The notes under the pieces are model-generated. The model was not told the DNA's origin, searched no databases, and saw nothing but the letters and a program-made list of their open reading frames with translations. Below are positions 1 through 9,827 of a DNA stretch of 64,000 nucleotides, piece after piece. A program made the position numbers and the translations under genes. Numbering within the stretch: position 1 is the first letter of the stretch; the number at the start of each line of letters is the position of its first letter. The DNA lies in contig NKIO01000004.1 of NCBI GenBank assembly GCA_002255935.1, forward strand, positions 1-64,000, written 5' to 3'. Origin of the DNA: Comamonadaceae bacterium PBBC2 (GTDB lineage: Bacteria; Pseudomonadota; Gammaproteobacteria; Burkholderiales; Burkholderiaceae_C).

Positions 1-1114
<1,114 letters not shown>

Positions 1115-1300
1115 GAGGGTCTTCTCTCAGATGGTGGATTTCGACCGGTCCGCCGACGACCTTCGATCGGAAGGTGGACGCCGGCAGGCTCTGGACACTG
1201 CAGCCTTGGACTGTATCATGCTGCAACGCACCAATACTGAGCCCTGCGTCTTACATCGACTTGACGCTGCGCGCTTGCCTTCAATCGGAAGTACACACAA

Positions 1301-2224
1301 ATGGCCAAAATATTCATCGATGGCGAAGCCGGCACCACAGGCCTGCAAATCCGTGAACGCCTGGCGCTCATGCCCCAAGTGCAGGTGCTGAGCATCGACC
1401 CCGCCCGCCGCAAAGACCCAGAGGCCAAACGCGAGTTGATGGCCGAAGCCGATCTGGTGGTGCTGTGCCTGCACGACGATGCCGCCATCGAGTCGGTCGC
1501 CATGATCGACAGCTTGCCCGGCCCAAAGCCCCGCATCGTGGATGCCTCCACCGCGCACCGCTGCAACCCTGACTGGGTTTACGGTTTCCCTGAATTGGCC
1601 GCAGGCCAGCGCGAAGCCGTGATCGCCGCCAGCCGCGTGGCCAACCCCGGCTGCTACGCCACCGGTGCCATTGCGCTGTTGCGCCCTCTGGTCGATGCCG
1701 GCTTGGTGCCTGCCCACTACCCGGTCTGCCTGCCGTCGGTGAGCGGGTATTCGGGCGGTGGCCGCACCATGATCGAAGACTACGAAGCAGGCAAAGCGCC
1801 TTTGTATGAGGCTTATGCGCTGGGCCTCCAGCACAAGCACATCCCTGAAATCATGCGTTTCACGGGCTTGAGCTGCCGGCCTTTGTTTGTGCCGGCGGTG
1901 GGCAATTTCCGCCAAGGCATGCTGGTGCAACTGCCCTTGCACCTGGACGCCCTGCCCGGCCAACCCAAGGCGGCGGACTTGCACGAAGCCCTGCGCGCCC
2001 ATTACGCCCCGAGCCAAGCGGCAGGCGGCTGGGTCAGCGTGGAGCCTGCGACCGACAACGGCAAGCTCGACGCCCTGGCCTTGAACGACACCAACAAGCT
2101 GGAACTGCGCGTGTTCGCCAACGAGGCAGCCCGCCACGCGGTGTTGATCGCCCGTCTGGACAACCTGGGCAAAGGCGCCAGCGGCGCCGCCGTGCAAAAC
2201 ATCCAGCTGATGCTGGGGCTGTGA
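1301..2224 (+). CDS. argC: N-acetyl-gamma-glutamyl-phosphate reductase (short type)
   Basis: [21 protein letters not shown]..., SNPGCYATG-like [10 protein letters not shown] catalytic motif. Confidence 0.93.
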   Translation: MAKIFIDGEAGTTGLQIRERLALMPQVQVLSIDPARRKDPEAKRELMAEADLVVLCLHDDAAIESVAMIDSLPGPKPRIVDASTAHRCNPDWVYGFPELAAGQREAVIAASRVANPGCYATGAIALLRPLVDAGLVPAHYPVCLPSVSGYSGGGRTMIEDYEAGKAPLYEAYALGLQHKHIPEIMRFTGLSCRPLFVPAVGNFRQGMLVQLPLHLDALPGQPKAADLHEALRAHYAPSQAAGGWVSVEPATDNGKLDALALNDTNKLELRVFANEAARHAVLIARLDNLGKGASGAAVQNIQLMLGL

Positions 2225-2227
2225 AGC

Positions 2228-2731
2228 CTACAAATCGTCGTCGCTGCCTTGGATGACCCGGCGTACCACTTCGGCGCCGAAGCCGCGGGTGAGTAAAAAG
2301 CGCATTTGTTTGGCTTTTTGCGCGGCGTCTTCGGGGGGCTGTCCGAATTTCTTTCGCCAAACCTCCTGAGCTCGGCTCAGTTCGGTCTCGCGCAAGCCCG
2401 CCATGGCCTCGGCCACGGCTTCGCCAGACAGGCCTTTGGCCGCCAGTTCTTGCTTGATGCGGCCCGCGCCCAGCTTGCTTGCTCGCCGGTGCACCACCGA
2501 CTCGATGGCCCGGCCATCGTTGATGAAGTCACGGGCCTGCAATTCGTCGAGTGCCTTGGCCAGCTCGCCAGGCACTTCTTCGTGGGGTGCCAGTTTGCGC
2601 TCCAGCTCGGCCCGTGAATGCTCCCGCTGGCTCAAAAGCCGCAGTGCGCGGCCTTTGAGCGAGGGTTGCAAGTGCAAGCCCTTGCGGGCGGGCGATGCGC
2701 TGGGTTCATCGCGCATGCTGGCGGTCCTCAA
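2228..2731 (-). CDS. recX: Recombination regulatory protein RecX
   Basis: RecX-like sequence ([19 protein letters not shown]...), directly downstream of and overlapping recA by 4 bp. Confidence 0.9.
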   Translation of the reverse strand: MRTASMRDEPSASPARKGLHLQPSLKGRALRLLSQREHSRAELERKLAPHEEVPGELAKALDELQARDFINDGRAIESVVHRRASKLGAGRIKQELAAKGLSGEAVAEAMAGLRETELSRAQEVWRKKFGQPPEDAAQKAKQMRFLLTRGFGAEVVRRVIQGSDDDL

Positions 2732-3822
2732 GCGGCGATTTCGCCGGCGTCTTTGGCGCCTTTGGCCGCTTTGGTGGCCTTGGCCGGTGCAGCGGTGGTT
2801 TCACCCGCTGCGCCTGCCAGCAAAGGGATGCCCAGCGAATCACGCACCTTGTTTTCGATCTCGAAAGCCAGGTCGGGGTTTTCGCGCAGGAATTCGCGGG
2901 CGTTGTCACGGCCTTGGCCGATCTTCTCGCCCTGGTAGGCGTACCAGGCGCCGGATTTCTCGATGATCTTGGCTTCCACGCCCATGTCGATCACCTCGCC
3001 TTCGCGGCTGATGCCCTCGCCAAACAGGATGTCGAACTCGGCCGTCTTGAAGGGCGGTGCGACTTTGTTCTTGACCACTTTGACCTTGGTTTCGTTGCCG
3101 ATCGCGTCGTCACCCTTTTTGATGGTGCCGGTGCGGCGGATGTCCAAGCGGACCGATGCGTAGAACTTGAGCGCATTGCCGCCGGTGGTGGTTTCGGGGC
3201 TGCCGAACATCACACCGATCTTCATGCGGATCTGGTTGATGAAGATGACGGTGCAGTTGGTCTTCTTGATGGTGGCGGTCAGCTTGCGCAGGGCCTGGCT
3301 CATCAGACGCGCTTGCAGGCCGGGCAGGCTGTCGCCCATGTCGCCTTCGATTTCGGCTTTGGGGGTCAAGGCGGCCACCGAGTCGACCACGACCAGGTCC
3401 ACTGCGCCCGAGCGCACCAGGCTGTCGACGATTTCGAGGGCTTGCTCGCCGGTGTCGGGCTGGCTGATCAGCAGGTCTTGCAGGTTCACACCCAGGTTTT
3501 GGGCGTATTGCACATCCAGCGCATGCTCGGCGTCCACAAAGGCGCAGGTGCCACCCAGGCGTTGCATTTCGGAGATGACTTGCAAAGTCAAAGTGGTCTT
3601 GCCCGAGGATTCAGGGCCGTAGATTTCGATCACGCGGCCGCGGGGCAGACCACCGACGCCCAAGGCGATGTCCAGACCGAGCGAGCCGGTGGAGACGACC
3701 TGGATGTCTTCGATCACTTCGCCCTCGCCCAGGCGCATGATGGTGCCTTTGCCAAACTGCTTTTCGATCTGGGCCAGGGCGGCTTGCAGGGCTTTGGCTT
3801 TTTCGGTGTTCACTTCGCTCAT
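2728..3822 (-). CDS. recA: Recombinase RecA
   Basis: [32 protein letters not shown]..., Walker [13 protein letters not shown] extends to 3843 but the internal Met at 3822 is the canonical start. Confidence 0.98.
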   Translation of the reverse strand: MSEVNTEKAKALQAALAQIEKQFGKGTIMRLGEGEVIEDIQVVSTGSLGLDIALGVGGLPRGRVIEIYGPESSGKTTLTLQVISEMQRLGGTCAFVDAEHALDVQYAQNLGVNLQDLLISQPDTGEQALEIVDSLVRSGAVDLVVVDSVAALTPKAEIEGDMGDSLPGLQARLMSQALRKLTATIKKTNCTVIFINQIRMKIGVMFGSPETTTGGNALKFYASVRLDIRRTGTIKKGDDAIGNETKVKVVKNKVAPPFKTAEFDILFGEGISREGEVIDMGVEAKIIEKSGAWYAYQGEKIGQGRDNAREFLRENPDLAFEIENKVRDSLGIPLLAGAAGETTAAPAKATKAAKGAKDAGEIAA

Positions 3823-3964
3823 GAAAATCTCCTTGAATATCAACGGGTTGGGGCATCCGCTCCCTTGAAAGCTTGTGCTTTACTGGATGCGTGAACAGTA
3901 CTGTAAACGAACTGTACAAACGAGTAAACGGTATTTTTGGTCAGTTTGCCTTATCATTTGCGGC

Positions 3965-4468
3965 ATGCGCAATCTGCCACCCATCACCCCTGCGGAGCCC
4001 CCCAAAGCCATGGAGGACCGATGGCGTCAAACCCATTTGGGGCGCTTGCTGGGCCACGCCATGCGGCGATTTGATGAACGCGTGTTGCACCTGATGGCGC
4101 ACAACGAAGGCGTTCCTTTGGCCTTGGCCAATCTGGCCTCGCGTGACCAAATCACGGCGGCGCATGTGCACATCACCCGCCACCTGGCCCTAGAAGGATC
4201 ACGCTTGACCGACCTAGCGCAGGCCGCCGGCATGAGCAAGCAAGCCATGGGCGATTTGGTGGACCAATGCACCGCTTGGGGTCTGGTGCAAAGGCAAGCC
4301 GACCAGAAGGACGCCCGTGCCAAGCGCGTGGTGTTCACGGCCGATGGCTTGGCCTGGCTGCAGGCCTTCAAAGACGCCGTGGCGCAGACCGAAGCCGAAT
4401 TCAAGGAGGCGGTCGGTCACGATGTGGCCACGGTGGTCGCCCTCGGATTGGAAGCCTACGCGCATTGA
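3965..4468 (+). CDS. MarR-family winged-helix transcriptional regulator
   Basis: LTDLAQAAGMSKQAMGDLVDQCTAWGLVQRQADQKDARAKRVVFTADG is a MarR-type wHTH pattern; longer ORF from 3875 possible. Confidence 0.8.
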   Translation: MRNLPPITPAEPPKAMEDRWRQTHLGRLLGHAMRRFDERVLHLMAHNEGVPLALANLASRDQITAAHVHITRHLALEGSRLTDLAQAAGMSKQAMGDLVDQCTAWGLVQRQADQKDARAKRVVFTADGLAWLQAFKDAVAQTEAEFKEAVGHDVATVVALGLEAYAH

Positions 4469-4557
4469 ATGGCCGAACAAGGCCAGAGCTGACACTAAAA
4501 TCAAGCCAGCGTCCGATAGATACCTCTTAAGCGTGACGCAGCCATAAGGAGACAGCC

Positions 4558-5232
4558 ATGCGAATTCTCATTGCCGAAGACGATCAGGTGCTTGCCGACG
4601 GTTTGTTGCGCACCCTGCGCAATGCGGGCGCGGCGGTGGACCACGTGGCCAGTGGCAGCGAGGCCGATGCGGCCTTGATGACCAACAACGAATTCGATTT
4701 GCTGATCCTGGACTTGGGCCTGCCCCGCATGCATGGCCTGGAGGTGCTCAAGCGCTTGCGCTCACGCGGTTCGGTCTTGCCGGTGCTGATCCTCACGGCC
4801 GCTGACAGCGTGGAAGAGCGCGTCAAAGGCTTGGACTACGGCGCCGACGACTACATGGCCAAGCCCTTCAGCCTGCAAGAATTGGAAGCCCGTGTGCGCG
4901 CCCTGACCCGCCGTGGCATGGGCGGCGCCACCTCGCAAATCAAACACGGTCCGCTGATCTATGACCAGTCCGGTCGCGTGGCCACCATCGACGGCAAGAT
5001 GGTCGAGCTGTCGGCACGTGAGCTGGGTTTGCTCGAAGTGTTGCTGCAACGCGCCGGTCGCTTGGTGAGCAAAGACCAATTGGTCGAACGCCTGTGCGAG
5101 TGGGGTGAAGAGGTCAGCAACAACGCGATCGAGGTGTACATCCACCGCCTGCGCAAGAAAATCGAAAAAGGCCCGATCCGCATCGCCACCGTGCGCGGCC
5201 TGGGCTACTGCCTCGAAAAAATCCCGGGTTGA
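4558..5232 (+). CDS. OmpR-family response regulator
   Basis: Receiver domain MRILIAEDDQVLADGLL...LLILDLGLPRMHGLEVL and C-terminal winged helix (VYIHRLRKKIEKGPIRIATVRGLGYCLE). Confidence 0.93.
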   Translation: MRILIAEDDQVLADGLLRTLRNAGAAVDHVASGSEADAALMTNNEFDLLILDLGLPRMHGLEVLKRLRSRGSVLPVLILTAADSVEERVKGLDYGADDYMAKPFSLQELEARVRALTRRGMGGATSQIKHGPLIYDQSGRVATIDGKMVELSARELGLLEVLLQRAGRLVSKDQLVERLCEWGEEVSNNAIEVYIHRLRKKIEKGPIRIATVRGLGYCLEKIPG

Positions 5233-5266
5233 CCGACGCCGGGATGCCCTCACCTGGGTCTGAGCC

Positions 5267-6730
5267 ATGAAATCCAAAGGTTGGGGCGTCAAGTTATTCA
5301 AACGCGAGCAGCGCTCGCTGTTCGGGGAAATCCTTGACTGGATGCTCACCCCCCTGCTGCTCTTGTGGCCCATCAGTCTGGCCCTGACCTGGCTGGTGGC
5401 ACAAGGGCTGGCCAACAAGCCCTTTGACCGCGCCATGGTCTACAACGTGCAGGCGCTGGCGCAGCAAGTCAGGCTGGGACCCGACAAAAAGGTGGAATTC
5501 AGCCTGCCGCAACCGGCCAGCGAACTCTTGCGTGCCGATGAAACCGACTTGGTTTATTACCAAGTGCGTGGCGCCAACAACGAGCACCTGAGCGGTGACC
5601 GCGATGTGCCCCTGCCATCGGACGAAGAAGAAAAAGGCAGCAGCTACGAAGTGCACATCCGCGACGACGAGATGCGCGGCATGGAAGTGCGCGTGGCCTA
5701 CACCTGGATACGCTTGGACGCCGATGGCAAACGGCCCGCACTGGTGCAGGTGGCCGAGACGCGCGAAAAACGCTCCGTGCTGGCCGCCGAAATCATCAAG
5801 GGGGTGATGCTGCCCCAGTTCGCTTTGCTGCCCTTGGCGGTGCTGTTGGTGTGGCTGGCGCTGGTGCGCGGCATCAAGCCCTTGTCGGAGCTGGAAGAGC
5901 GCATCCGAGCCCGCAAGCCCGACGACCTGAGCCCATTGGACGACAAAGCGGTGCCCATGGAAGTTGCGCCCCTGGTGCTCTCGGTCAACGACTTGCTGGA
6001 GCGCTTGAAAGACTCCATCGTCACGCAAAAACGCTTTTTGGCCGATGCGGCGCACCAGCTCAAAACACCGCTGGCCGGTTTGCGCATGCAGGCCGATTTG
6101 GCGCAGCGCTCAGGCTCGAGCGAAGAAGACCTCAAAAAATCGCTCCAGCAAATCGGCCGCGCCAGCGTGCAAGCCACGCACACCGTGAACCAGTTGCTGT
6201 CACTGGCCCGCGCTGAAGGCGGCGGTGCCAGCGTGCCCCAGCAAGCCTGTGACATGGCCCGCATGGTCAGCGATGTGCTGCAAGACTGCCTGCCCCGCGC
6301 CATGGACAAGGGGCTGGACCTGGGCTACGAAGGCGTGGACCCGGACACCCCTGGCGTCAAAGTGACGGGCAATCCGATCTTGCTCAAAGAGATGGTGCGC
6401 AACCTGGTGGAAAACGCCATGAACTACACACCCTCCACCGACGAACGCCCCGGCGTGATCACCGTGCGCGTGTTGGTGGACCCGTACAGCAAGGCCTTGG
6501 TGTTGCAAGTGGAAGACAACGGCCCGGGCATTCCCGTGCCTGAACGCGAGTTGGTGTTCCAGCCCTTCTACCGGGCTTTGGGCACCAATGTGGACGGCTC
6601 GGGCCTGGGCTTGCCCATCGTCAAAGAAATCGCCCAGCAGCACGGCGCCACGATCAGCATTGACGCCACCTTCGAGCACCAAACGCCACCGGGTGCATGC
6701 TTCACCCTGCGCTTTGCCCCACCCGCCTGA
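5267..6730 (+). CDS. Sensor histidine kinase (TctE/QseC-like)
   Basis: H-box AAHQLKTPLAGLRMQADLAQR, N-box LVENAMNYTP, G-box VEDNGPGIP; follows response regulator. Confidence 0.93.
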   Translation: MKSKGWGVKLFKREQRSLFGEILDWMLTPLLLLWPISLALTWLVAQGLANKPFDRAMVYNVQALAQQVRLGPDKKVEFSLPQPASELLRADETDLVYYQVRGANNEHLSGDRDVPLPSDEEEKGSSYEVHIRDDEMRGMEVRVAYTWIRLDADGKRPALVQVAETREKRSVLAAEIIKGVMLPQFALLPLAVLLVWLALVRGIKPLSELEERIRARKPDDLSPLDDKAVPMEVAPLVLSVNDLLERLKDSIVTQKRFLADAAHQLKTPLAGLRMQADLAQRSGSSEEDLKKSLQQIGRASVQATHTVNQLLSLARAEGGGASVPQQACDMARMVSDVLQDCLPRAMDKGLDLGYEGVDPDTPGVKVTGNPILLKEMVRNLVENAMNYTPSTDERPGVITVRVLVDPYSKALVLQVEDNGPGIPVPERELVFQPFYRALGTNVDGSGLGLPIVKEIAQQHGATISIDATFEHQTPPGACFTLRFAPPA

Positions 6731-6743
6731 GCTTTTGCAAACC

Positions 6744-6770
6744 ATCGCCCAACACAGTTGGGCTCCCACA
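6744..6770 (-). repeat. REP-like palindrome, single copy
   Basis: ATCGCCCAACACAGTTGGGCTCCCACA; reverse complement TGTGGGAGCCCAACTGTGTTGGGCGAT. Confidence 0.8.
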
Positions 6771-6802
6771 AGGGGTCACAGCCAGTTGCTTGGTCAGTTT
6801 TA

Positions 6803-6887
6803 GGGGTTGAACTGTGTTCGGCGATTCGCAGCCCACCCCAATCGCTCGAGCCTCACAGCCCATCGCCCAAGCAGCTGGGCTCCCACA
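6803..6887. repeat. BIME-like pair of opposed REP palindromes
   Basis: GGGGTTGAACTGTGTTCGGCGATT ... CATCGCCCAAGCAGCTGGGCTCCCACA, inverted halves around a short spacer. Confidence 0.8.
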
Positions 6888-6937
6888 ACAAGCCAGCGCA
6901 CCTGCCCCAACGATGGGTGCTGTGTGATTTGGGTCTC

Positions 6938-7027
6938 TGTGGGAGCTGAACTGTGTTCGGCGATTTGCAGCCCACTCCAATCACTCGAGCCTCACAACCC
7001 ATCGCCCAACAAAGTTGGGCACCTACA
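6938..7027. repeat. BIME-like pair, second tandem copy of the 6803-6887 unit
   Basis: TGTGGGAGCTGAACTGTGTTCGGCGATTTGCAGCCCACTCCAATCACTCGAGCCTCACAACCCATCGCCCAACAAAGTTGGGCACCTACA; spacer nearly the same as in the previous unit. Confidence 0.82.
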
Positions 7028-7068
7028 AGGCGACGGTCCATGACAACTCGTTGCGCTGCAAAGAACAA

Positions 7069-7728
7069 TCAGGCCGGTTTGCCCATGTTCAGTTGCAGAC
7101 GCTCGCGCTCGATCACGCGGGCCACGGCGGGCACGGCGGCGACTTTTTGCACAAAGGCCCACAGGTCGGGGTGCTCTTCGGGGGTGATGCCAGCGATCGT
7201 GCCCCAGCGGGTGAAGGTCAGGGCGTAAGCGTCGAGCACACCGAACTGCTCACCGGTCAGCCAAGCCTGGCCTTTGGCCGCAGCCGCTTGCACCAGCGCC
7301 TGCAGCTCGCCCAGTTGTTGGCGGAACACTTGGATGTTGTAGGGCTTGAGCGCCGCCTGCACTTCGGGCAGATCCGAAAATTTTTGCGGCATGAAGATGT
7401 GCGTGAAGGTCGGGTGCACCGTGTTGTTCATCCAAGCCAAGGTGGAGATGGCCTGCGCACGGGCGATCGGCTCGGTGGGCAAAAAGCCCGCCTGCGGGAA
7501 GATCTGGTCCAGGTGCAGTGCAATCGCCACGATCTGCGTGATCACCTGGCCGTTGTTGACCAGCACCGGCACTTGGCCGCGCGGGTTGATGGTCTTGTAC
7601 GCCTCGCTGTTTTGCTCGCCCTTGTGCAGCTTGACCATGCTGGGTTCGAACTCGGCGCCGCTCATCTCGAGCAGCACATGGGGCACAAAAGAACAAGCGC
7701 CAGGGGCGAAATACAGTTTCAGGCTCAT
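7069..7728 (-). CDS. Glutathione S-transferase family protein
   Basis: MSLKLYFAPGACSFVPHVLLEMSG... thioredoxin-like N-terminus, GST C-terminal helical region. Confidence 0.9.
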   Translation of the reverse strand: MSLKLYFAPGACSFVPHVLLEMSGAEFEPSMVKLHKGEQNSEAYKTINPRGQVPVLVNNGQVITQIVAIALHLDQIFPQAGFLPTEPIARAQAISTLAWMNNTVHPTFTHIFMPQKFSDLPEVQAALKPYNIQVFRQQLGELQALVQAAAAKGQAWLTGEQFGVLDAYALTFTRWGTIAGITPEEHPDLWAFVQKVAAVPAVARVIERERLQLNMGKPA

Positions 7729-7747
7729 CGGGCAATCTCCGGAAGAT

Positions 7748-8188
7748 TTATTTGGAAGCAGGTTTGGCGGGTGCCGAATTGGATGGGGCGACAGGTGACG
7801 CTGCCGTCACGGGTGCAGACGCGGTGGTGGCCGGTGCTGCAGCCGCAGGTTTGGCAGAGACCGCAGTGGTTTCAGGCGTTGCGGCCTTGCTGGCCGTTGG
7901 CGCAGGCACTGAGCCAGTCACTGAGGCAGGCTCTGAGCCAGGTACTGAAGCAGGCAGTGGGGCAGGCTCTGACGCAGGTTCAACAGCTGTGGTGGAAACA
8001 GCAGGCGCAGAAGCCGCTTGCCCCGGGATGCTGACCTTCAAGGCCTCGGGTTGGATTTGTTGCTGCAAGCGCTCGGGTTCGCGCTGCACGTTGGGGCCCC
8101 AGCCCCAGCGCGCAAAGGCATCCCATTGCCAAGCCAGGGCCACCAGGTTGAGCAAGAGCAAAACGCCAATCCACCCGCGCATCTTCAT
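7748..8188 (-). CDS. Small membrane-anchored Pro/Ala/Ser-rich protein, function unknown
   Basis: N-terminal hydrophobic helix MKMRGWIGVLLLLNLVALAW, then low-complexity PAS repeats; overlaps birA by 4 bp. Confidence 0.7.
   Translation of the reverse strand: MKMRGWIGVLLLLNLVALAWQWDAFARWGWGPNVQREPERLQQQIQPEALKVSIPGQAASAPAVSTTAVEPASEPAPLPASVPGSEPASVTGSVPAPTASKAATPETTAVSAKPAAAAPATTASAPVTAASPVAPSNSAPAKPASK
7908..7979. repeat. Imperfect 12-bp tandem repeat (6 units) inside the 7748-8188 CDS
   Basis: actgagccagtc / actgaggcaggc / tctgagccaggt / actgaagcaggc / agtggggcaggc / tctgacgcaggt. Confidence 0.85.
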
Positions 8189-8949
8189 GGTTTGTCCTCG
8201 GCAAAGGGTCTGACACTGACTTCGGAGCTGTGGATGTCCAGCACGCCCGCATCCGTCTGCAATCGTAGCGCACCACTGGCGCTGACACCCAGAGACATGC
8301 CCTGTGCGCCATCGCTGGTGTGCACGCGGCGGCCTTTGAGCACATCGCGTGCTTCAAAGCGTTGTTGCCAAGGCGCAAAGCCGGTGTGTTCAAAAGCCAA
8401 AACGGTTTGAATCAAAGGCGCCGCCACCAAGGCCAAGGCCGCGGGGGCGCTGATGTCGGGCAGCCACTCGGTCAATGCCGCAGGTGGTGTGTTCATGCCC
8501 TCGGCAGGGCGCGGGCGGATGTTGAGACCCACACCGATCACCACCTGGCTGCGCCCGCCCATGCTGGCCGCTTCCACCAAAATGCCGCCCAGCTTGCGCT
8601 CTTGCACCCACAAATCGTTGGGCCACTTCAGGCCCACTTGCGGGTGCAGGCTCTCGGCCAAGCTCAGGCCCACCGCCAGCGACAGGCCCGACCAGTCTTT
8701 GGGCGCGATCGGCAGGCTCAGTGAAAAGGTCAGCGAGTCTCCCGGCTGGCTTTGCCACACGCGGCCCATGCGGCCACGGCCTGCGGTCTGGCGCTCGGCC
8801 ACCAGCAGCGTGGGCTCGGTCTGGCCCGCGCGGGCGCGGCGCATGAGTTCGGTGTTGGTCGAGTCCACCTCGGGCAGGATCTCGACGGTGAAGTCGGGCA
8901 GCCAAGGGTAGACCTGCTCCCAGATGGCTTCAGCGGGCCAGGTGCTCAT
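8185..8949 (-). CDS. birA: Biotin--[acetyl-CoA-carboxylase] ligase
   Basis: EVDSTNTELMRRA...LLVAERQTAGRGRMGRVWQSQPGDSLTFSLSL, KWPNDLW motifs; start set at MSTWPAE because the longer ORF (to 9003) runs into a REP element. Confidence 0.92.
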   Translation of the reverse strand: MSTWPAEAIWEQVYPWLPDFTVEILPEVDSTNTELMRRARAGQTEPTLLVAERQTAGRGRMGRVWQSQPGDSLTFSLSLPIAPKDWSGLSLAVGLSLAESLHPQVGLKWPNDLWVQERKLGGILVEAASMGGRSQVVIGVGLNIRPRPAEGMNTPPAALTEWLPDISAPAALALVAAPLIQTVLAFEHTGFAPWQQRFEARDVLKGRRVHTSDGAQGMSLGVSASGALRLQTDAGVLDIHSSEVSVRPFAEDKP

Positions 8950-9000
8950 GTTTAGATGTTGAGGGCTGTGGCGCACATTCGGCGTGGGTGCTGTGCTGGC

Positions 9001-9027
9001 CATCGCCCAACAAGTTGGGCTCCCACG
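9001..9027 (-). repeat. REP-like palindrome, single copy
   Basis: CATCGCCCAACAAGTTGGGCTCCCACG. Confidence 0.78.
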
Positions 9028-9047
9028 GCAGCTTGGCCATGCAGCCC

Positions 9048-9728
9048 TCAGCCTTTCTTGGTGCTCTTCTTGCCCGACTTTTCGCCGGCTTTATCGCTGG
9101 CTTTTTTGCCGGCCTTGGCGTCAGCCTTGGGCTTTTTCTGGGCTCCGGCTTTCACTTTGGGCTTGGCGTCTGCTTTGCCCTTCGCTTTGGATTTGCCCTT
9201 GGCCTTTTTCTGGCCGGGGATCTTGGGTGTGTCTTCGCGGTCCTTGGGCGAGAGCAGCGTGCCTCGGCAGTTCTTGGCGCCGCACCAGCAGGGGTACTCG
9301 GCCAAGAGCTTCTTGGTGTAGGGCTCGTCGATGATCAGGCCGTAGTCGTAGTTCAGCTCTTCACCGGCCTTGATGTTGCGCAGCGCCTTGATGAAAACGC
9401 GCTCGTTGTCTTCGTCGGCTTCGCAGTTGGGGTCGCAGCTGTGGTTGATCCAGCGCGAGGAGTTGCCGCCGTGCAGCGCGTCGATCACCTTGTCCTCGTT
9501 CACATGGAAGTAGAAGGTGTGGTTCGGGTCCTTGGGGTCGTGCGGGTGGCGGTCTTGCGCCTCGTCCCAGCTGATGATCTCACCCACGTACTCGATCAGG
9601 GTCTCGCCCTCGGCGAGGTCTTGCAGGGCGAACACGCCCTTGCCGTGAACGCCGGAGCGGCGGACCTGGATGCGTCGCTTGGATGACGAGGCGGAAGTTG
9701 AAACAGGGGTTTTGGCCACGGCGTTCAA
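9048..9728 (-). CDS. SET-domain protein-lysine N-methyltransferase with Lys/Ala-rich C-terminal tail
   Basis: GVHGKGVFALQDLAEGETLIEYVGEII...SRWINHSCDPNCEAD...GEELNYDYG...CWCGAKNCRGTLL (SET plus post-SET Cys motif), followed by KKAKGKSKAKGKADAKPKVKAGAQKKPKADAKAGKKASDKAGEKSGKKSTKKG. Confidence 0.9.
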   Translation of the reverse strand: MNAVAKTPVSTSASSSKRRIQVRRSGVHGKGVFALQDLAEGETLIEYVGEIISWDEAQDRHPHDPKDPNHTFYFHVNEDKVIDALHGGNSSRWINHSCDPNCEADEDNERVFIKALRNIKAGEELNYDYGLIIDEPYTKKLLAEYPCWCGAKNCRGTLLSPKDREDTPKIPGQKKAKGKSKAKGKADAKPKVKAGAQKKPKADAKAGKKASDKAGEKSGKKSTKKG

Positions 9729-9827
9729 AAATTTGTTATGGTGAATTCATGTGGGCGTGCGCGTGAGCGCGCCCAGGCGTGCATGTGTGCGAGCGCGCGA
9801 GCGCACGCGAGACAAGGGATTGTAGAC

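Noticed and set aside
1127-2197. 356-aa minus-strand ORF opposite argC
   Set aside because: Antisense shadow of a clear argC gene; His/Gln/Gly-rich translation without family features, as expected from GC-biased third positions.
2695-3894. 399-aa plus-strand ORF opposite recA
   Set aside because: Shadow ORF of recA; low-complexity translation.
3895-3925. Canonical LexA (SOS) box upstream of recA
   Set aside because: CTGT half-sites are present but no correctly spaced ACAG partner was found; kept only as a direct-repeat finding.
6744-7027. CRISPR array
   Set aside because: Repeats are palindromic, in opposed pairs, with conserved rather than unique spacers and no cas genes; REP/BIME-like is a better description.
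6807-7043. Short ORFs (about 60-90 aa) within the HK/GST spacer
   Set aside because: They run through REP-like repeats and are not supported by any protein similarity.
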